This document shows, piece after piece, positions 9,275 to 17,994 of a DNA stretch of 64,000 nucleotides. Under the pieces are notes generated by a model. That model searched no databases, was not told the origin of the DNA, and worked only from the letters and a program-made list of their open reading frames with translations. The first letter of the stretch is position 1. Each line of letters opens with the position of its first letter. Source of the stretch: Corynebacterium uberis (lineage in GTDB: Bacteria > Actinomycetota > Actinomycetes > Mycobacteriales > Mycobacteriaceae); assembly GCF_020616335.1 (NCBI RefSeq), contig NZ_CP085051.1, forward strand, positions 2,108,001 to 2,172,000, read 5' to 3'. The position numbers and the translations under genes are program-made.

Positions 9275-10658
9275 CCAGCCGAATGCTGAAGGTGGAGCCC
9301 TCCCCCACGACGGACTCCACTCCCACGGTGCCGCCGTGCTTATCGATGAGCGACTTCACAATTGCCAAGCCCAATCCCGTTCCCCCAGAAGCCCGAGAAC
9401 GCGACGTGTCAGCCCGATAAAAACGCTCGAAGATATGCTTGGTGTGATCCTCTGGCATGCCGCGGCCATCATCAATAACCTCAATGAGAACCTGGTTATT
9501 GCTCAGCCCCGTATAAGAAAGCCGCACAGTCACAGTCGCATCCGGGCCACCATGGCGCAAGCCATTAGTCACCAAATTCAGTACCACCTGGTGCAGCCGT
9601 GACGCATCACCTTCCACCAGCGGAATACCGGCCGCCTTATTTTCCACTCGCACCGTCCGGCCGGGGAACGCCGCACGCGCCGTCGACGCGACACCCAGCG
9701 CCAGCTCAAGAACATCCACGGTGGTAAATTCCAGCCGCTGACCCTCCGCCCGAGTCAACGCCAGCAGGTCCTCTACCAGCATGCTCATGCGCTTCGACTC
9801 GGCCTCAATCTTGCCGAGCACCATATCCACATCATCCGTGGCGCCACTACGATACAGCTCCGTATAACCGCGCAGCGACGTCAACGGGGTGCGCAATTCA
9901 TGCGACGCATCACCCACAAAGCGCCGCATTTGCTCCTCTTTAGTCTTGGAATCCTCCACCGACTTTTGCAGCTGCGAGAGCATAATATTGAGCGCGTAGG
10001 CCAGTTGACCAACCTCCGTACTCACCGGCCACTGCGGAACACGCCGGCCCAAGTCACCATCCGCAATAGCCCGCGCCGTTGATTCAACTTCCCGCAACGG
10101 TCGCAGCGCAGTAAACACAAAATAGTACGCCAGCATGGCCATCACGGTCAGGACCATCAAACTAATTATTGTTTGCACCGCAGTAAGGCGAGCAACAATG
10201 CTGTCCTCGGTGGCCATATTCTTAGCCACCACCGTAATAACGCCGCCCTCATTGCTGACCATCGCCCGCCACCGGGACGTACCCCCCGACTGCGGATCCG
10301 ACGACACCGTCTCCGGCCTGCCCGTATCCATTAATTCAGACAAATCTGGCCGGCCGCCGGCGCCATAAAACTCCTGAATCCGCCCGTTGGGAAAACGCCA
10401 CGACACATAATACGCCGTGGGTACCCGCACCGCGGCAGGATTAGCCTGGAAAATCTGCGCATTACGCGCCCAGCCATTAATGGAGTCCCGCAGGTCATTA
10501 TCTACGCGGCTTTCAATAACATTCCGCATCACCTGCGACACCGCCACAGACGTGCCAATAAGACCGGCACCGCTGATGGCCACCACAATGACCACCAGCC
10601 ACACCCGCAGCGGGATGCCCCCCACCGCTTCCCGACGCCCCGTCGCCGTCGCCGTCAC
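9255..10658 (-). CDS. phoS: Sensor histidine kinase, PhoS-like
   Basis: The 467-residue product has a first membrane helix near residues 17-40 and an extracytoplasmic region of about 115 residues. A second helix lies near 160-180, followed by a HAMP linker. A HisKA domain (phospho-acceptor in DASHELRTPLTSLRGY, near residue 250) and an ATPase domain with DDGRGM and GTGLGLAIV boxes complete it. It begins at a GTG with AGGAGGG 4 nt upstream and lies 9 nt after the response regulator, so the two form an operon. The PhoS name (phosphate starvation sensing) rests on its place near pqo as in C. glutamicum. The stimulus cannot be seen in the sequence. Confidence 0.82.
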   Translation of the reverse strand: MTATATGRREAVGGIPLRVWLVVIVVAISGAGLIGTSVAVSQVMRNVIESRVDNDLRDSINGWARNAQIFQANPAAVRVPTAYYVSWRFPNGRIQEFYGAGGRPDLSELMDTGRPETVSSDPQSGGTSRWRAMVSNEGGVITVVAKNMATEDSIVARLTAVQTIISLMVLTVMAMLAYYFVFTALRPLREVESTARAIADGDLGRRVPQWPVSTEVGQLAYALNIMLSQLQKSVEDSKTKEEQMRRFVGDASHELRTPLTSLRGYTELYRSGATDDVDMVLGKIEAESKRMSMLVEDLLALTRAEGQRLEFTTVDVLELALGVASTARAAFPGRTVRVENKAAGIPLVEGDASRLHQVVLNLVTNGLRHGGPDATVTVRLSYTGLSNNQVLIEVIDDGRGMPEDHTKHIFERFYRADTSRSRASGGTGLGLAIVKSLIDKHGGTVGVESVVGEGSTFSIRLARKRDD

Positions 10659-10667
10659 GCAGCCCTC

Positions 10668-11384
10668 CTAGTTGCGGGGCTTGCGCAGGACATAGCCCAC
10701 ACCGCGGACCGTATGGATGAGCGGCTGCTCGCCAGTATCCACTTTCCTCCGCAGATAAGAAATGTAGGATTCGACCACATTTCCGTCGCCCCCAAAATCA
10801 TAATGCCACACGTTATCCAGGATCTTCGCCTTTGAAAGAACGACCTCAGCGTTGAGCATCAGGTAACGCAGCAGGTTAAATTCCGTGGGAGACAGGTCCA
10901 CAAACTCGCCCGCTTTAGTCACCTCATGGGTGTCATCATTGAGCGTGAGATCCGCGTACACAATCGTGGCGTCATCGCGCTCTTCATGGAGCAAATGACC
11001 GCGACGCAAAATCACCCGCAGCCGCGTGATCACCTCCTCCAAGGAGAAGGGCTTAGTCACGTAGTCATCTGCGCCGATAGTCAGGCCGTGGATGCGGTTT
11101 TCCACCGCGTCCTTCGCCGTCAGGTACAGGACCGGGCCCTCCATCCCCTCGTCGCGCAGCCGCGGCAACAGCTCGAAGCCATCCATGCCCGGCATCATGA
11201 CGTCCAGGATGAACGCGTCCGGATGGAACTCCCGCGCCACCTCCAGCGCCGACTCCCCATCGCCAGCCGAACGCACCTCAAAGCCCTGGAACTTCAGCCC
11301 TACGGTCAGCAGCTCAACGATGTTGGGCTCGTCATCGACCACCAGCACTTTGATGTCATTCGCCTTTTGATTCATAGTCGCCAT
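10668..11384 (-). CDS. phoR: OmpR-family response regulator, PhoR-like
   Basis: The 238-residue product has a receiver domain (VLVVDDEPN, phospho-acceptor aspartate in FILDVMMPG, lysine in YVTKPFSLEE). A winged-helix DNA-binding domain follows, ending HTVRGVGYVLRKPRN. The ATG at 11384 is chosen because GAAGG lies 8 nt upstream; a GTG 9 nt earlier and an ATG 9 nt later are less well placed. The partner kinase follows after 9 nt. By synteny this is the PhoR regulator of phosphate starvation genes in corynebacteria. That function is inferred and has not been shown. Confidence 0.82.
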   Translation of the reverse strand: MATMNQKANDIKVLVVDDEPNIVELLTVGLKFQGFEVRSAGDGESALEVAREFHPDAFILDVMMPGMDGFELLPRLRDEGMEGPVLYLTAKDAVENRIHGLTIGADDYVTKPFSLEEVITRLRVILRRGHLLHEERDDATIVYADLTLNDDTHEVTKAGEFVDLSPTEFNLLRYLMLNAEVVLSKAKILDNVWHYDFGGDGNVVESYISYLRRKVDTGEQPLIHTVRGVGYVLRKPRN

Positions 11385-11492
11385 TGCTACCACCTTCGGG
11401 TTGTGAAGTAATTACCCTCCAGTAAAGGCCTCTCCACTGCCGCGCCACTGCTAGGTCACTGAACGAAGTCTGAGAGTTACGTGGAGGCTCAG

Positions 11493-13922
11493 CTAGAACG
11501 AGAAAATGCTGCGAATCCAGTGCCACGCAGTAATGACCTTGGGGATCCACCGCGCGAAGAAGGATGTTGCCACAGCCAGGACGTCTCCAATCACCACGGA
11601 GCTTCCGATGGTTATAGTGGTCGGCTCAGTGGTCGGCTCAGTGGTCGGCTCAGTGGTCGGCTCAGTGGTCGGCTCAGTGGTCGGCTCAGTGGTCGGCTCA
11701 GTGGTCGGCTCAGTGGTCGGCTCAGTGGTCGGCTCAGTGGTCGGCTCAGTGGTCGGCTCAGTGGTCGGCTCAGTGGTCGGCTCAGTGGTCGGCTCAGTGG
11801 TCGGCTCAGTGGTCGGCTCAGTGGTCGGCTCAGTGGTCGGCTCAGTGGTCGGCTCAGTGGTCGGCTCAGTGGTCGGCTCAGTGGTCGGCTCAGTGGTCGG
11901 CTCAGTGGTCGGCTCAGTGGTCGGCTCAGTGGTCGGCTCAGTGGTCGGCTCAGTGGTCGGCTCAGTGGTCGGCTCAGTGGTCGGGGCTGCTTCGGGGGCA
12001 GTGGTCTTTTCTGTGGTCGCTTCCTTTTCAAATTCGACGGATACGGCGTCGATGAGGAAGTGGGTTTCTGGGAAGTCGCGGTTTTCGTCGACGTGGGCGA
12101 TCCAGCGGTCGACACCCTGCTTTTCCACCATGGCGTTGAGGATGAGGCCCCAGGGGCGGGCCATGACGGCGTGGTGGGTGTCTTCGTTGAGGCCGCGGAA
12201 TTCGGATGCGGGGATGGGGGCACCTTCGGTGGTGGCGTGGCCGAAGACGTTGGGGCCGGTGTTGTTGACGGGGTTGCCGTCGAGTGTGTAGGTGAGCACG
12301 CCGTCGACGTATTCGACTCCCCATTCGTGCCACTGGCCGATGAGGCTGTCGCCGTTGAGTGGCATTTGGCGGGTCACCATGGAGGGGCGTCCGTTCGCCC
12401 CGGAGCAGCCGAGGTGGGTGGCCGAGTATTGGGTGCCGGTCCGCGAGCTGTAGAGCTCGACGAGGTCGAGTTCGCCATATTCGGTGGGCGCATTCTTGGC
12501 GCACATCTTTTCGTCGTTTTGCATCCAGATGTTGTAGCGCACGCCGTCGACGACGGGGTCGGCTTCTACCTTGCCGCGCACGACGACACGGAAGTCGTCG
12601 CTGCCGGGGGCGTCGAAACGCGGGGCGTGGAGGCGTGCGGAGCTGTAGCGCGGCTGGGTGCCGGCGGGGCAGGGTGTCTCGGTGGCGTTGGCGTTGGTGG
12701 GTTGTTCGCTGCCTGCGACGCAGTGGCGGCGGGTGCGGATGTCTAGGACACCGTCGTGGATGCGCACGGCGTCGGGAGTTTCGGTGAGGCGGTCGTTGCG
12801 CCAGGAGGTCTGGTCGAAGACTTTCCAACCGTCGAGCTGGTCGTCGGTGGTGAAGTCATAGCTTGCGGCCTCGTCGCGCTGGAATTCGCGGGTTGCCACC
12901 GGCGCAAAAGCAGGCTTATCGACGCCCGCCCCGCTCACCGACGCCCACGCATCCGCCATGCCCGCAGGCTTTGCGGTGATCTCATCGATGACGAAGGTGC
13001 GCTCCGGGAACGCCTCGTCGGGGGCGGTGGGATGCGCCCACGCCGCGCTTTCTACGAGGGAATTCAGCGTCAGCGTCCAGTCATGGTCGAGGAACTGTGC
13101 CAGCCCTTCGGGCGTGGTGCCCAGGTCTGCGGCGGTGGCGTGGCCGAGGTCCGTGTTCGGCTGCCACGACTTGGCCGTAATCGGCTCCCCGTCAATGAAG
13201 TAGGCGATGCGCTGCGGGGACGTGCTCACCTTCCACTCGTGGGGGCTGCCCGCCAACGTTTCGGGGAAGTTGCGCTCCCGGGGTGCCCGGTTGGTGCCGT
13301 TGGTGCCTGCGGTGTTGCAGCCGAAGTGCGAATTGGACGGCGACCAGGTGGCGCGGTCCGGGTAGGAGAAGTACTCCACCAGGTCTAGCTCCGCGTACAT
13401 GCCGTTGTTGGTGGGCTGCGAGCACGCCTTCTGGCCGTTTTGCATCCAGATCGACGAGCGCACGCCCGCCACATCGGCGGTGTTCATGGTGGCTGTGACG
13501 GAGACGTCGAAAGAGCCGCGGGCCAGCGGCGGGGTGACGATGCGCGCCGAGGAGAACTTTTCAAACTCCCCCGGCGCGCACGGCTCCTCGGAGGCGTTGG
13601 CGTCAGTGAGCACGCCGCGCGTGGCGTTGCCCTTGAGGGTGGATAGGTCAATGTCCTCGGCCAGGCAGTGCCGGCGCGTGGTGATGGTCAGCGCGCCGTC
13701 CTGGATGCGGATCGCCTCATCGGTAAGCAGCAGGTTCTTGTTGGCGTAATCCTGCTGGCGGAAGATGTTCCAGCCCTTGAGGTACTGGGAGACGTTTTCC
13801 CCCGTATAGGTTGTGCCTCCCGTATCAAAGCCCTCGTGGAACCCGGCGGGTGCGGCTACGGACACCGCCGGCAGGACCAGGACGGCGGCCAGCGCACAAG
13901 AAATGAGACGATGCAGTTTCAC
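11493..13922 (-). CDS. Secreted protein with two GH16-like domains and a long TTEP repeat tail
   Basis: The 809-residue product starts at GTG and has a signal peptide (MKLHRLISCALAAVLVLPAVS) with a likely cut after an Ala-X-Ala near residue 25. Two related domains follow, near residues 25-320 and 330-640. Each holds the GH16 active-site pattern E-x-D-x-x-E: ELDLVE in YAELDLVEYFS and again in YGELDLVELYS. Both also share an ITTRRHC / IRTRRHC segment. Residues about 647-768 are 30 or more TTEP units. The last 40 residues are hydrophobic and rich in Trp, Phe and Arg, and end IFSF, so they may associate with the membrane. GH16 enzymes cut beta-glucans and galactans; the substrate here is unknown. 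The gene looks accessory between phoR and pqo. Confidence 0.82.
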   Translation of the reverse strand: MKLHRLISCALAAVLVLPAVSVAAPAGFHEGFDTGGTTYTGENVSQYLKGWNIFRQQDYANKNLLLTDEAIRIQDGALTITTRRHCLAEDIDLSTLKGNATRGVLTDANASEEPCAPGEFEKFSSARIVTPPLARGSFDVSVTATMNTADVAGVRSSIWMQNGQKACSQPTNNGMYAELDLVEYFSYPDRATWSPSNSHFGCNTAGTNGTNRAPRERNFPETLAGSPHEWKVSTSPQRIAYFIDGEPITAKSWQPNTDLGHATAADLGTTPEGLAQFLDHDWTLTLNSLVESAAWAHPTAPDEAFPERTFVIDEITAKPAGMADAWASVSGAGVDKPAFAPVATREFQRDEAASYDFTTDDQLDGWKVFDQTSWRNDRLTETPDAVRIHDGVLDIRTRRHCVAGSEQPTNANATETPCPAGTQPRYSSARLHAPRFDAPGSDDFRVVVRGKVEADPVVDGVRYNIWMQNDEKMCAKNAPTEYGELDLVELYSSRTGTQYSATHLGCSGANGRPSMVTRQMPLNGDSLIGQWHEWGVEYVDGVLTYTLDGNPVNNTGPNVFGHATTEGAPIPASEFRGLNEDTHHAVMARPWGLILNAMVEKQGVDRWIAHVDENRDFPETHFLIDAVSVEFEKEATTEKTTAPEAAPTTEPTTEPTTEPTTEPTTEPTTEPTTEPTTEPTTEPTTEPTTEPTTEPTTEPTTEPTTEPTTEPTTEPTTEPTTEPTTEPTTEPTTEPTTEPTTEPTTEPTTEPTTEPTTEPTTEPTTEPTTITIGSSVVIGDVLAVATSFFARWIPKVITAWHWIRSIFSF
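11617..11983. repeat. Perfect 12-bp tandem repeat, 30 copies plus a partial copy
   Basis: The unit GTGGTCGGCTCA is repeated 30 times without a mismatch from 11617 to 11976, followed by 7 more matching bases. Read on the minus strand it encodes Thr-Thr-Glu-Pro. The unit length is a multiple of three, so gain or loss of copies keeps the frame. Short-read assemblies may miscount it. Confidence 0.97.
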
Positions 13923-13941
13923 AGCTCACATCGTCTCATTT
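13901..13941 (-). promoter_or_regulatory. 13-bp perfect inverted repeat enclosing the GH16 gene start codon
   Basis: AAATGAGACGATG (13901-13913) pairs exactly with CATCGTCTCATTT (13929-13941) around a 15-nt loop. On the minus strand the GTG start codon of the GH16 gene lies in the loop, and the 3' arm is codons 4-8 of that gene. The left arm is preceded by A-rich sequence and the right arm is followed by TTTCTTG. It could act as a terminator for the upstream MerR gene, as a translation-blocking hairpin, or as an operator. Confidence 0.65.
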
Positions 13942-13959
13942 TTTAAGTGGGCTCACAAT

Positions 13960-14715
13960 TTATTCCCAGGAAACGTCGTCGAGGTCTACCCCCTCCTGCG
14001 CGGCACGCCACTCCACCACGGCGCGCAGGAACGCGCGCTGCGATGCCGTACCCAGGGAGTCAGCCCACCGCTCATCATCCCCGCAGTACATCCGGGCCAG
14101 GCACACCTGCTTTGAAGGGCTCGCCTCGTAGAACTGCTCGATGAGGCCGCGGTGGCGATCCACCAGGGCGCTCGACTGCTCAGCCAGCTCGGCGATGTCC
14201 GCCTTGAGCTGATCCCACTGGGCCTTGACGGCCTGCCAATCGTCCGTTTTCATGCCCGCCGTACGCTGCTGGGATTGCTCCCACTCCGGGGTATCGCCCC
14301 AGCGGTCGTGGGCCTCTTCTTCAAAGTCCGGCCACGTCGAACCGAACAGCTCACATTTGTCTGCTGTAGACATGTCTTCCTCCTGCAATAGGGTGTCCAC
14401 TGCCTCGATCATTCGAGACAGGTGACCGACCTGCTGTTGCAAGACGTCGCGCTGATGCAGCAGCTGCGCGCGGCGCGCGGAAGGGGAGGCGTCGGCAAGC
14501 AACTCGGCGATGGTTGCCAACGGCACCCCGGCGGCGCGATACGCGAGGATGCGCAACGCGCGATCCATGTCCGCATCCGTATACAAGCGGTAGTCGCCCA
14601 TCGTGCGCCACTGCGGGACCAGCAATCCAATCTGGTCCCAATGGCGCAGCGTGCGCGGTGTAATGCCCAACGCCTGCGCGGCCTGTCCCACGGTGTAATC
14701 GGTCACAATGACCAT
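13960..14715 (-). CDS. MerR-family regulator with TipA-like C-terminal domain
   Basis: The 251-residue product opens with a MerR winged helix (YTVGQAAQALGITPRTLRHWDQIGLL, then GDYRLYTDADMDRALRIL). A coiled-coil dimer helix follows near residues 75-110. The C-terminal half, with CELFGSTWPDFEEEAHDRWGDTPEW and a final RAFLRAVVEW, resembles the TipAS ligand-binding domain, which binds thiopeptides in Streptomyces. The gene ends 38 nt before the GH16 gene on the same strand, so it may regulate that gene or share its transcript. A GTG 9 nt inside is an alternative start. Confidence 0.85.
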   Translation of the reverse strand: MVIVTDYTVGQAAQALGITPRTLRHWDQIGLLVPQWRTMGDYRLYTDADMDRALRILAYRAAGVPLATIAELLADASPSARRAQLLHQRDVLQQQVGHLSRMIEAVDTLLQEEDMSTADKCELFGSTWPDFEEEAHDRWGDTPEWEQSQQRTAGMKTDDWQAVKAQWDQLKADIAELAEQSSALVDRHRGLIEQFYEASPSKQVCLARMYCGDDERWADSLGTASQRAFLRAVVEWRAAQEGVDLDDVSWE

Positions 14716-14751
14716 CCTGCGGGTTGCCGCGGCGTCAAGGTCAAGCCCGCC

Positions 14752-16500
14752 CTAGAACTGGCTCGGGCTGGTAGGAATGTTGCGCAGGTTCGAGCGCGCC
14801 AGGTTGATCATGGAGCCCACGCCGCCACCGAAGACCGTGCGGGTGGCCGCCTTGGAAAAGCCCATGAGCATATCCCACGTGATGTTCGGCGGGATGGACA
14901 GCGCGTTGGGGTCAGTGACAATGTCCACGACGATCGGCCCCTGGTAGGCCAGCGCCTCCTTGATCCCGGCGCGCAGCTGCTTGGGATCCTCGATGCGAAT
15001 CGACTTAATGCCCGCGGCCTCTGCGATCTTGGCAAAGTTCACGTGCTCATGATCCGTCTCATACTCCGGCATGCCCTGGACGAGCATCTCCAGCTTGACC
15101 ATGCCCAGCGAGGAGTTATTGAACACAAAGCACTTGATGGGCAGGTCATGCAGCTTCATGGTCAGCAGCTCGCCCATGAGCATGCCCAGGCCGCCGTCGC
15201 CGGAGAACGTGATCACCTGTCGGTTCTTGTCCACGCACTGCGCGCCGATGGCCTGCGGCAGGGCGTTGGCCATGGTGCCGTGGCGGTAGGAGCCGATGTC
15301 TTGGCGCTTGCCGTTGGGGGTGAGGTAGCGCGCCGCCCACACGTTGCACATGCCGGTATCCACGGTGAAGATGGCGTCCTCAGCAGCCAGCTCGTCGATG
15401 AGGTCCGCGGCGTACTCCGGGTGGATGGGCAGATGCTTTTCCACGTTCTTGGCGTAGGCCTCCACCACGCCCTCGAGGAGCTTGGCGTGCTTGCGCAGCT
15501 GGCGGTCCAGGAAGGAGCGATCCTTCTTTTCCTCGACGTGCGGCAGGATCGTATCGATCACCGCGGCCGCATCGCCGATCACCGGGTACTTCACCTTGGT
15601 GCGGTGGCCAATCTTGGTGCCGTCCACGTCGATCTGCGCCACGTTGCCGGAGGGCAGGAAATCGTTGTACGGGAAGTCCGTGCCGATGAGGATGAGCAGG
15701 TCTGCCTCATGGGAGGCATCCCGGCACGCGCCGTAGCCCAGCAGGCCGGACATGCCCACGTCGAAGGGGTTGTCATACTGGATGTAGTGCTTGCCGCCGA
15801 AGGCGTGGCCGATGGGAGATTTGATCTTCTCCGCCAGGGCAAGAACCTGCTCGCGCGCATCCTTGACACCCGCGCCCACAAAGAGCGTCACCGACTTCGC
15901 CTTATTGATCGCCTCCGTCAGGCGCGCCGCCTCACCGGCATCCGGGTAGAGCAGCGGGCGCCCGGTGGTAAACGTCGACTCGATGAAGGTGTCATCCTCC
16001 ACCTCCTGGGTGGCAATATCGCCCGGGATGACCAGGACGGACACACCGTGGCCCGAGAGCGTGGACTGGATCGCGTGGTGGGTAATCACCGCACCCTGCT
16101 CGCCGGAGTTAACCATCTCGCAGTAGCCGGAGCACTCCTGGAAGATCATCTCCGGGTGCGTCTCCTGGAAGTACTGGGAGCCAATCTGGCGGGAGGGGAT
16201 GTGGCTGGCCAGCGCCAGGACCTTCGCGCCGTTGCGGTGCGCGTCATACAGGCCCTGGATCAGGTGGGTGTTGCCCGGGCCGCAGGACGCCGCGCACACC
16301 GCCAGCTCCCCGGTAACCAAGGATTCTGCGCCGGCGGCGAAGGCGGCGGCTTCCTCGTTGCGGACGTGGATCCATTCCAGGGAGGAGGAACGCACGGCGT
16401 CGACGATGGGGTTGAGCGAGTCTCCCACGACGCCGTAGATCCGTTTCACTCCCAGTTTCTCCAGACTCTCCACGAGCATCTGGGCGTAGGTGTGTGCCAA
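14752..16500 (-). CDS. pqo: Pyruvate:quinone oxidoreductase (pyruvate dehydrogenase, quinone-dependent)
   Basis: The 582-residue product is a ThDP enzyme. The N-terminus LAHTYAQMLVESLEKLGVKRIYGVVGDSLN includes the catalytic-glutamate region (HVRNEEAAAFAA). A FAD-binding middle follows, then the ThDP motif GDGGLGMLMGE...VFNN. The C-terminal segment INLARSNLRNIP may be the amphipathic membrane-binding helix known from E. coli PoxB. It oxidises pyruvate to acetate and CO2 and passes electrons to quinone. The start is TTG at 16500 because AGGAGGG lies 4 nt before it; a longer in-frame extension upstream has no such signal. Length fits the roughly 580 residues of C. glutamicum Pqo. Confidence 0.94.
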   Translation of the reverse strand: MAHTYAQMLVESLEKLGVKRIYGVVGDSLNPIVDAVRSSSLEWIHVRNEEAAAFAAGAESLVTGELAVCAASCGPGNTHLIQGLYDAHRNGAKVLALASHIPSRQIGSQYFQETHPEMIFQECSGYCEMVNSGEQGAVITHHAIQSTLSGHGVSVLVIPGDIATQEVEDDTFIESTFTTGRPLLYPDAGEAARLTEAINKAKSVTLFVGAGVKDAREQVLALAEKIKSPIGHAFGGKHYIQYDNPFDVGMSGLLGYGACRDASHEADLLILIGTDFPYNDFLPSGNVAQIDVDGTKIGHRTKVKYPVIGDAAAVIDTILPHVEEKKDRSFLDRQLRKHAKLLEGVVEAYAKNVEKHLPIHPEYAADLIDELAAEDAIFTVDTGMCNVWAARYLTPNGKRQDIGSYRHGTMANALPQAIGAQCVDKNRQVITFSGDGGLGMLMGELLTMKLHDLPIKCFVFNNSSLGMVKLEMLVQGMPEYETDHEHVNFAKIAEAAGIKSIRIEDPKQLRAGIKEALAYQGPIVVDIVTDPNALSIPPNITWDMLMGFSKAATRTVFGGGVGSMINLARSNLRNIPTSPSQF

Positions 16501-16655
16501 TGTCCCTCCTATGGGTCGGCTTCCAACATTTTGTTTCTGCTTCAAGTATGGACCGCTGCGGCACGGAATTCCAGGTCCCAGCCTATGAGTTTCGCTTCCC
16601 CCCGCACGCACATGTGACCCAGGAGGCAGTTTTTTCCCTCGCCCGAGCCAATGAG

Positions 16656-16661
16656 TACCGT
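16656..16661 (+). promoter_or_regulatory. -10 hexamer of the MFS gene (leaderless)
   Basis: TACCGT ends 7 nt before the ATG at 16669. It is the reason for preferring this start over 16651. Confidence 0.35.
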
Positions 16662-16668
16662 CGACACC

Positions 16669-17994
16669 ATGCCTCACCGCCGGTGGATCTTCCTCGCAGT
16701 CATCTCCACGGGACTCTTCCTCCTCGGGGTGGACAACTCCATCCTCTTTACCGCGCTGCCCCAACTCCAAGAACTCCTCGGGGCCACCGACCTGCAAGCG
16801 CTGTGGATCATCAACGCCTACCCGCTGGTCATGTCCGGACTGCTGCTCGGCACCGGCACGCTGGGCGATCGCATTGGGCACCGCCGCATGTTCCTCATCG
16901 GCCTGGCGCTGTTTACCAGCGGCTCACTGTGCTCCGGGCTCGCCCCCGGACCCTGGTGGCTCGTCGCCGCCCGGGCACTGCTGGGCTTCGGGGCGGCCAC
17001 CATGATGCCCGCCACCCTGGCGCTGATCCGGCACACCTTCTCCCGGCCCCGCGAGCTCAACATCGCCATCGGGCTGTGGGGCGCTGTGGCCATGGTCGGC
17101 TCCGCGATGGGGCCCGTCATCGGCGGGGCGCTACTGGAGCACTTCTGGTGGGGCTCAGTGTTCCTGATCAACGTGCCCGTGGGCATTCTCGCCTTGGCGC
17201 TTACCCCCCTGGTCGCGCCACCCAACGTCGCCGACCCCACCCGGCGCTGGGACATCCATAGCTCCGCGCTCGCCCTGGTCTTCTTGGTGGCCATGGTGCT
17301 GGCCATCAAGATTCACCAGCCCCGCGTGCTGCTGCCACTCCTGGTGCTCGCCGTCGTGACCGGCTGGGCCTTCGGGCGGCGCCAACACCGGCTTGCCGAA
17401 CCGCTGCTCGAACTCGCGATCTTTAAAAACCCCGTGTTCAGCGGCGGGGTGCTTGCGGCCGCCGCCGCCTGCTTCATCTCCGCGGGCATGGAATTCATGA
17501 CCACCCAACGCCTCCAGCTTGCACTGGGCATGACCCCCCTGGAAGCAGGACTGACCGTCACCGTCGCCGCCGCGGCCGCCATGCCCATGTCCGTCCTCGG
17601 CGGGGCGATCCTGCACCGCACCGGCTTTGTGCCACTGATCAGCGGCGGATTCCTCCTGTGCGCCGTCGGCTGCGCGGTCACGGTCCTGGCCGTCCTCGGC
17701 GGCGGGCACGGGGTGCTGCTCATCGGCCTGGCGTTCATCGGCGCCGGGTGCGGGGCGGTCATGAGCGTCTCCTCGACCGCCATCGTCGGGTCCGCCCCCC
17801 TCAACCGCGCGGGCATGGCCTCCGGCGTGGAGGAAGTCTCCTACGAGTTCGGGCACCTCCTCGCCGTGGCCATCCTGGGCACCACCTGGGCACAAATATC
17901 GCCTTACGACGCCGCCTACCTCGCCGCGATCGGCATCCTCACCGCCGTGGCGGTGGCTAGCGCAGCCGTGACGGCGCGGTGCCTGCGGGCCTGA
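16669..17994 (+). CDS. MFS drug/diamine exporter (DHA2 type)
   Basis: The product of about 441 residues has roughly 12-14 hydrophobic segments. The family motif GDRIGHRRMFLIG lies between helices two and three, and the helix-five motif is GAVAMVGSAMGPVIGGALLE. It is a proton-driven exporter of the inner membrane. In C. glutamicum the gene at this position, cgmA, exports cadaverine, but the TetR partner gene cgmR is absent here, so the substrate is open. The start at 16669 is chosen because TACCGT lies 7 nt upstream; an ATG at 16651 is the alternative. Its 3' end overlaps convergent hmuV by 38 nt. Confidence 0.85.
   Translation: MPHRRWIFLAVISTGLFLLGVDNSILFTALPQLQELLGATDLQALWIINAYPLVMSGLLLGTGTLGDRIGHRRMFLIGLALFTSGSLCSGLAPGPWWLVAARALLGFGAATMMPATLALIRHTFSRPRELNIAIGLWGAVAMVGSAMGPVIGGALLEHFWWGSVFLINVPVGILALALTPLVAPPNVADPTRRWDIHSSALALVFLVAMVLAIKIHQPRVLLPLLVLAVVTGWAFGRRQHRLAEPLLELAIFKNPVFSGGVLAAAAACFISAGMEFMTTQRLQLALGMTPLEAGLTVTVAAAAAMPMSVLGGAILHRTGFVPLISGGFLLCAVGCAVTVLAVLGGGHGVLLIGLAFIGAGCGAVMSVSSTAIVGSAPLNRAGMASGVEEVSYEFGHLLAVAILGTTWAQISPYDAAYLAAIGILTAVAVASAAVTARCLRA

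Noticed and set aside
11617..11983. CRISPR-like array
   Set aside because: The 12-bp units are contiguous with no spacers and are coding, and no cas genes are present.
11481..12746. Open frames with SGRL or VVGS repeats on the plus strand
   Set aside because: They are other-frame readings of the 12-bp repeat in the GH16-like gene; the minus-strand frame has a signal peptide and two domains.
14422..16617. A 731-codon open frame opposite pqo
   Set aside because: It is antisense to a clearly recognisable enzyme, has no family motif, and is the usual mirror frame of high-GC coding DNA. The same applies to 46610-48448 and 49198-51141 on the minus strand.
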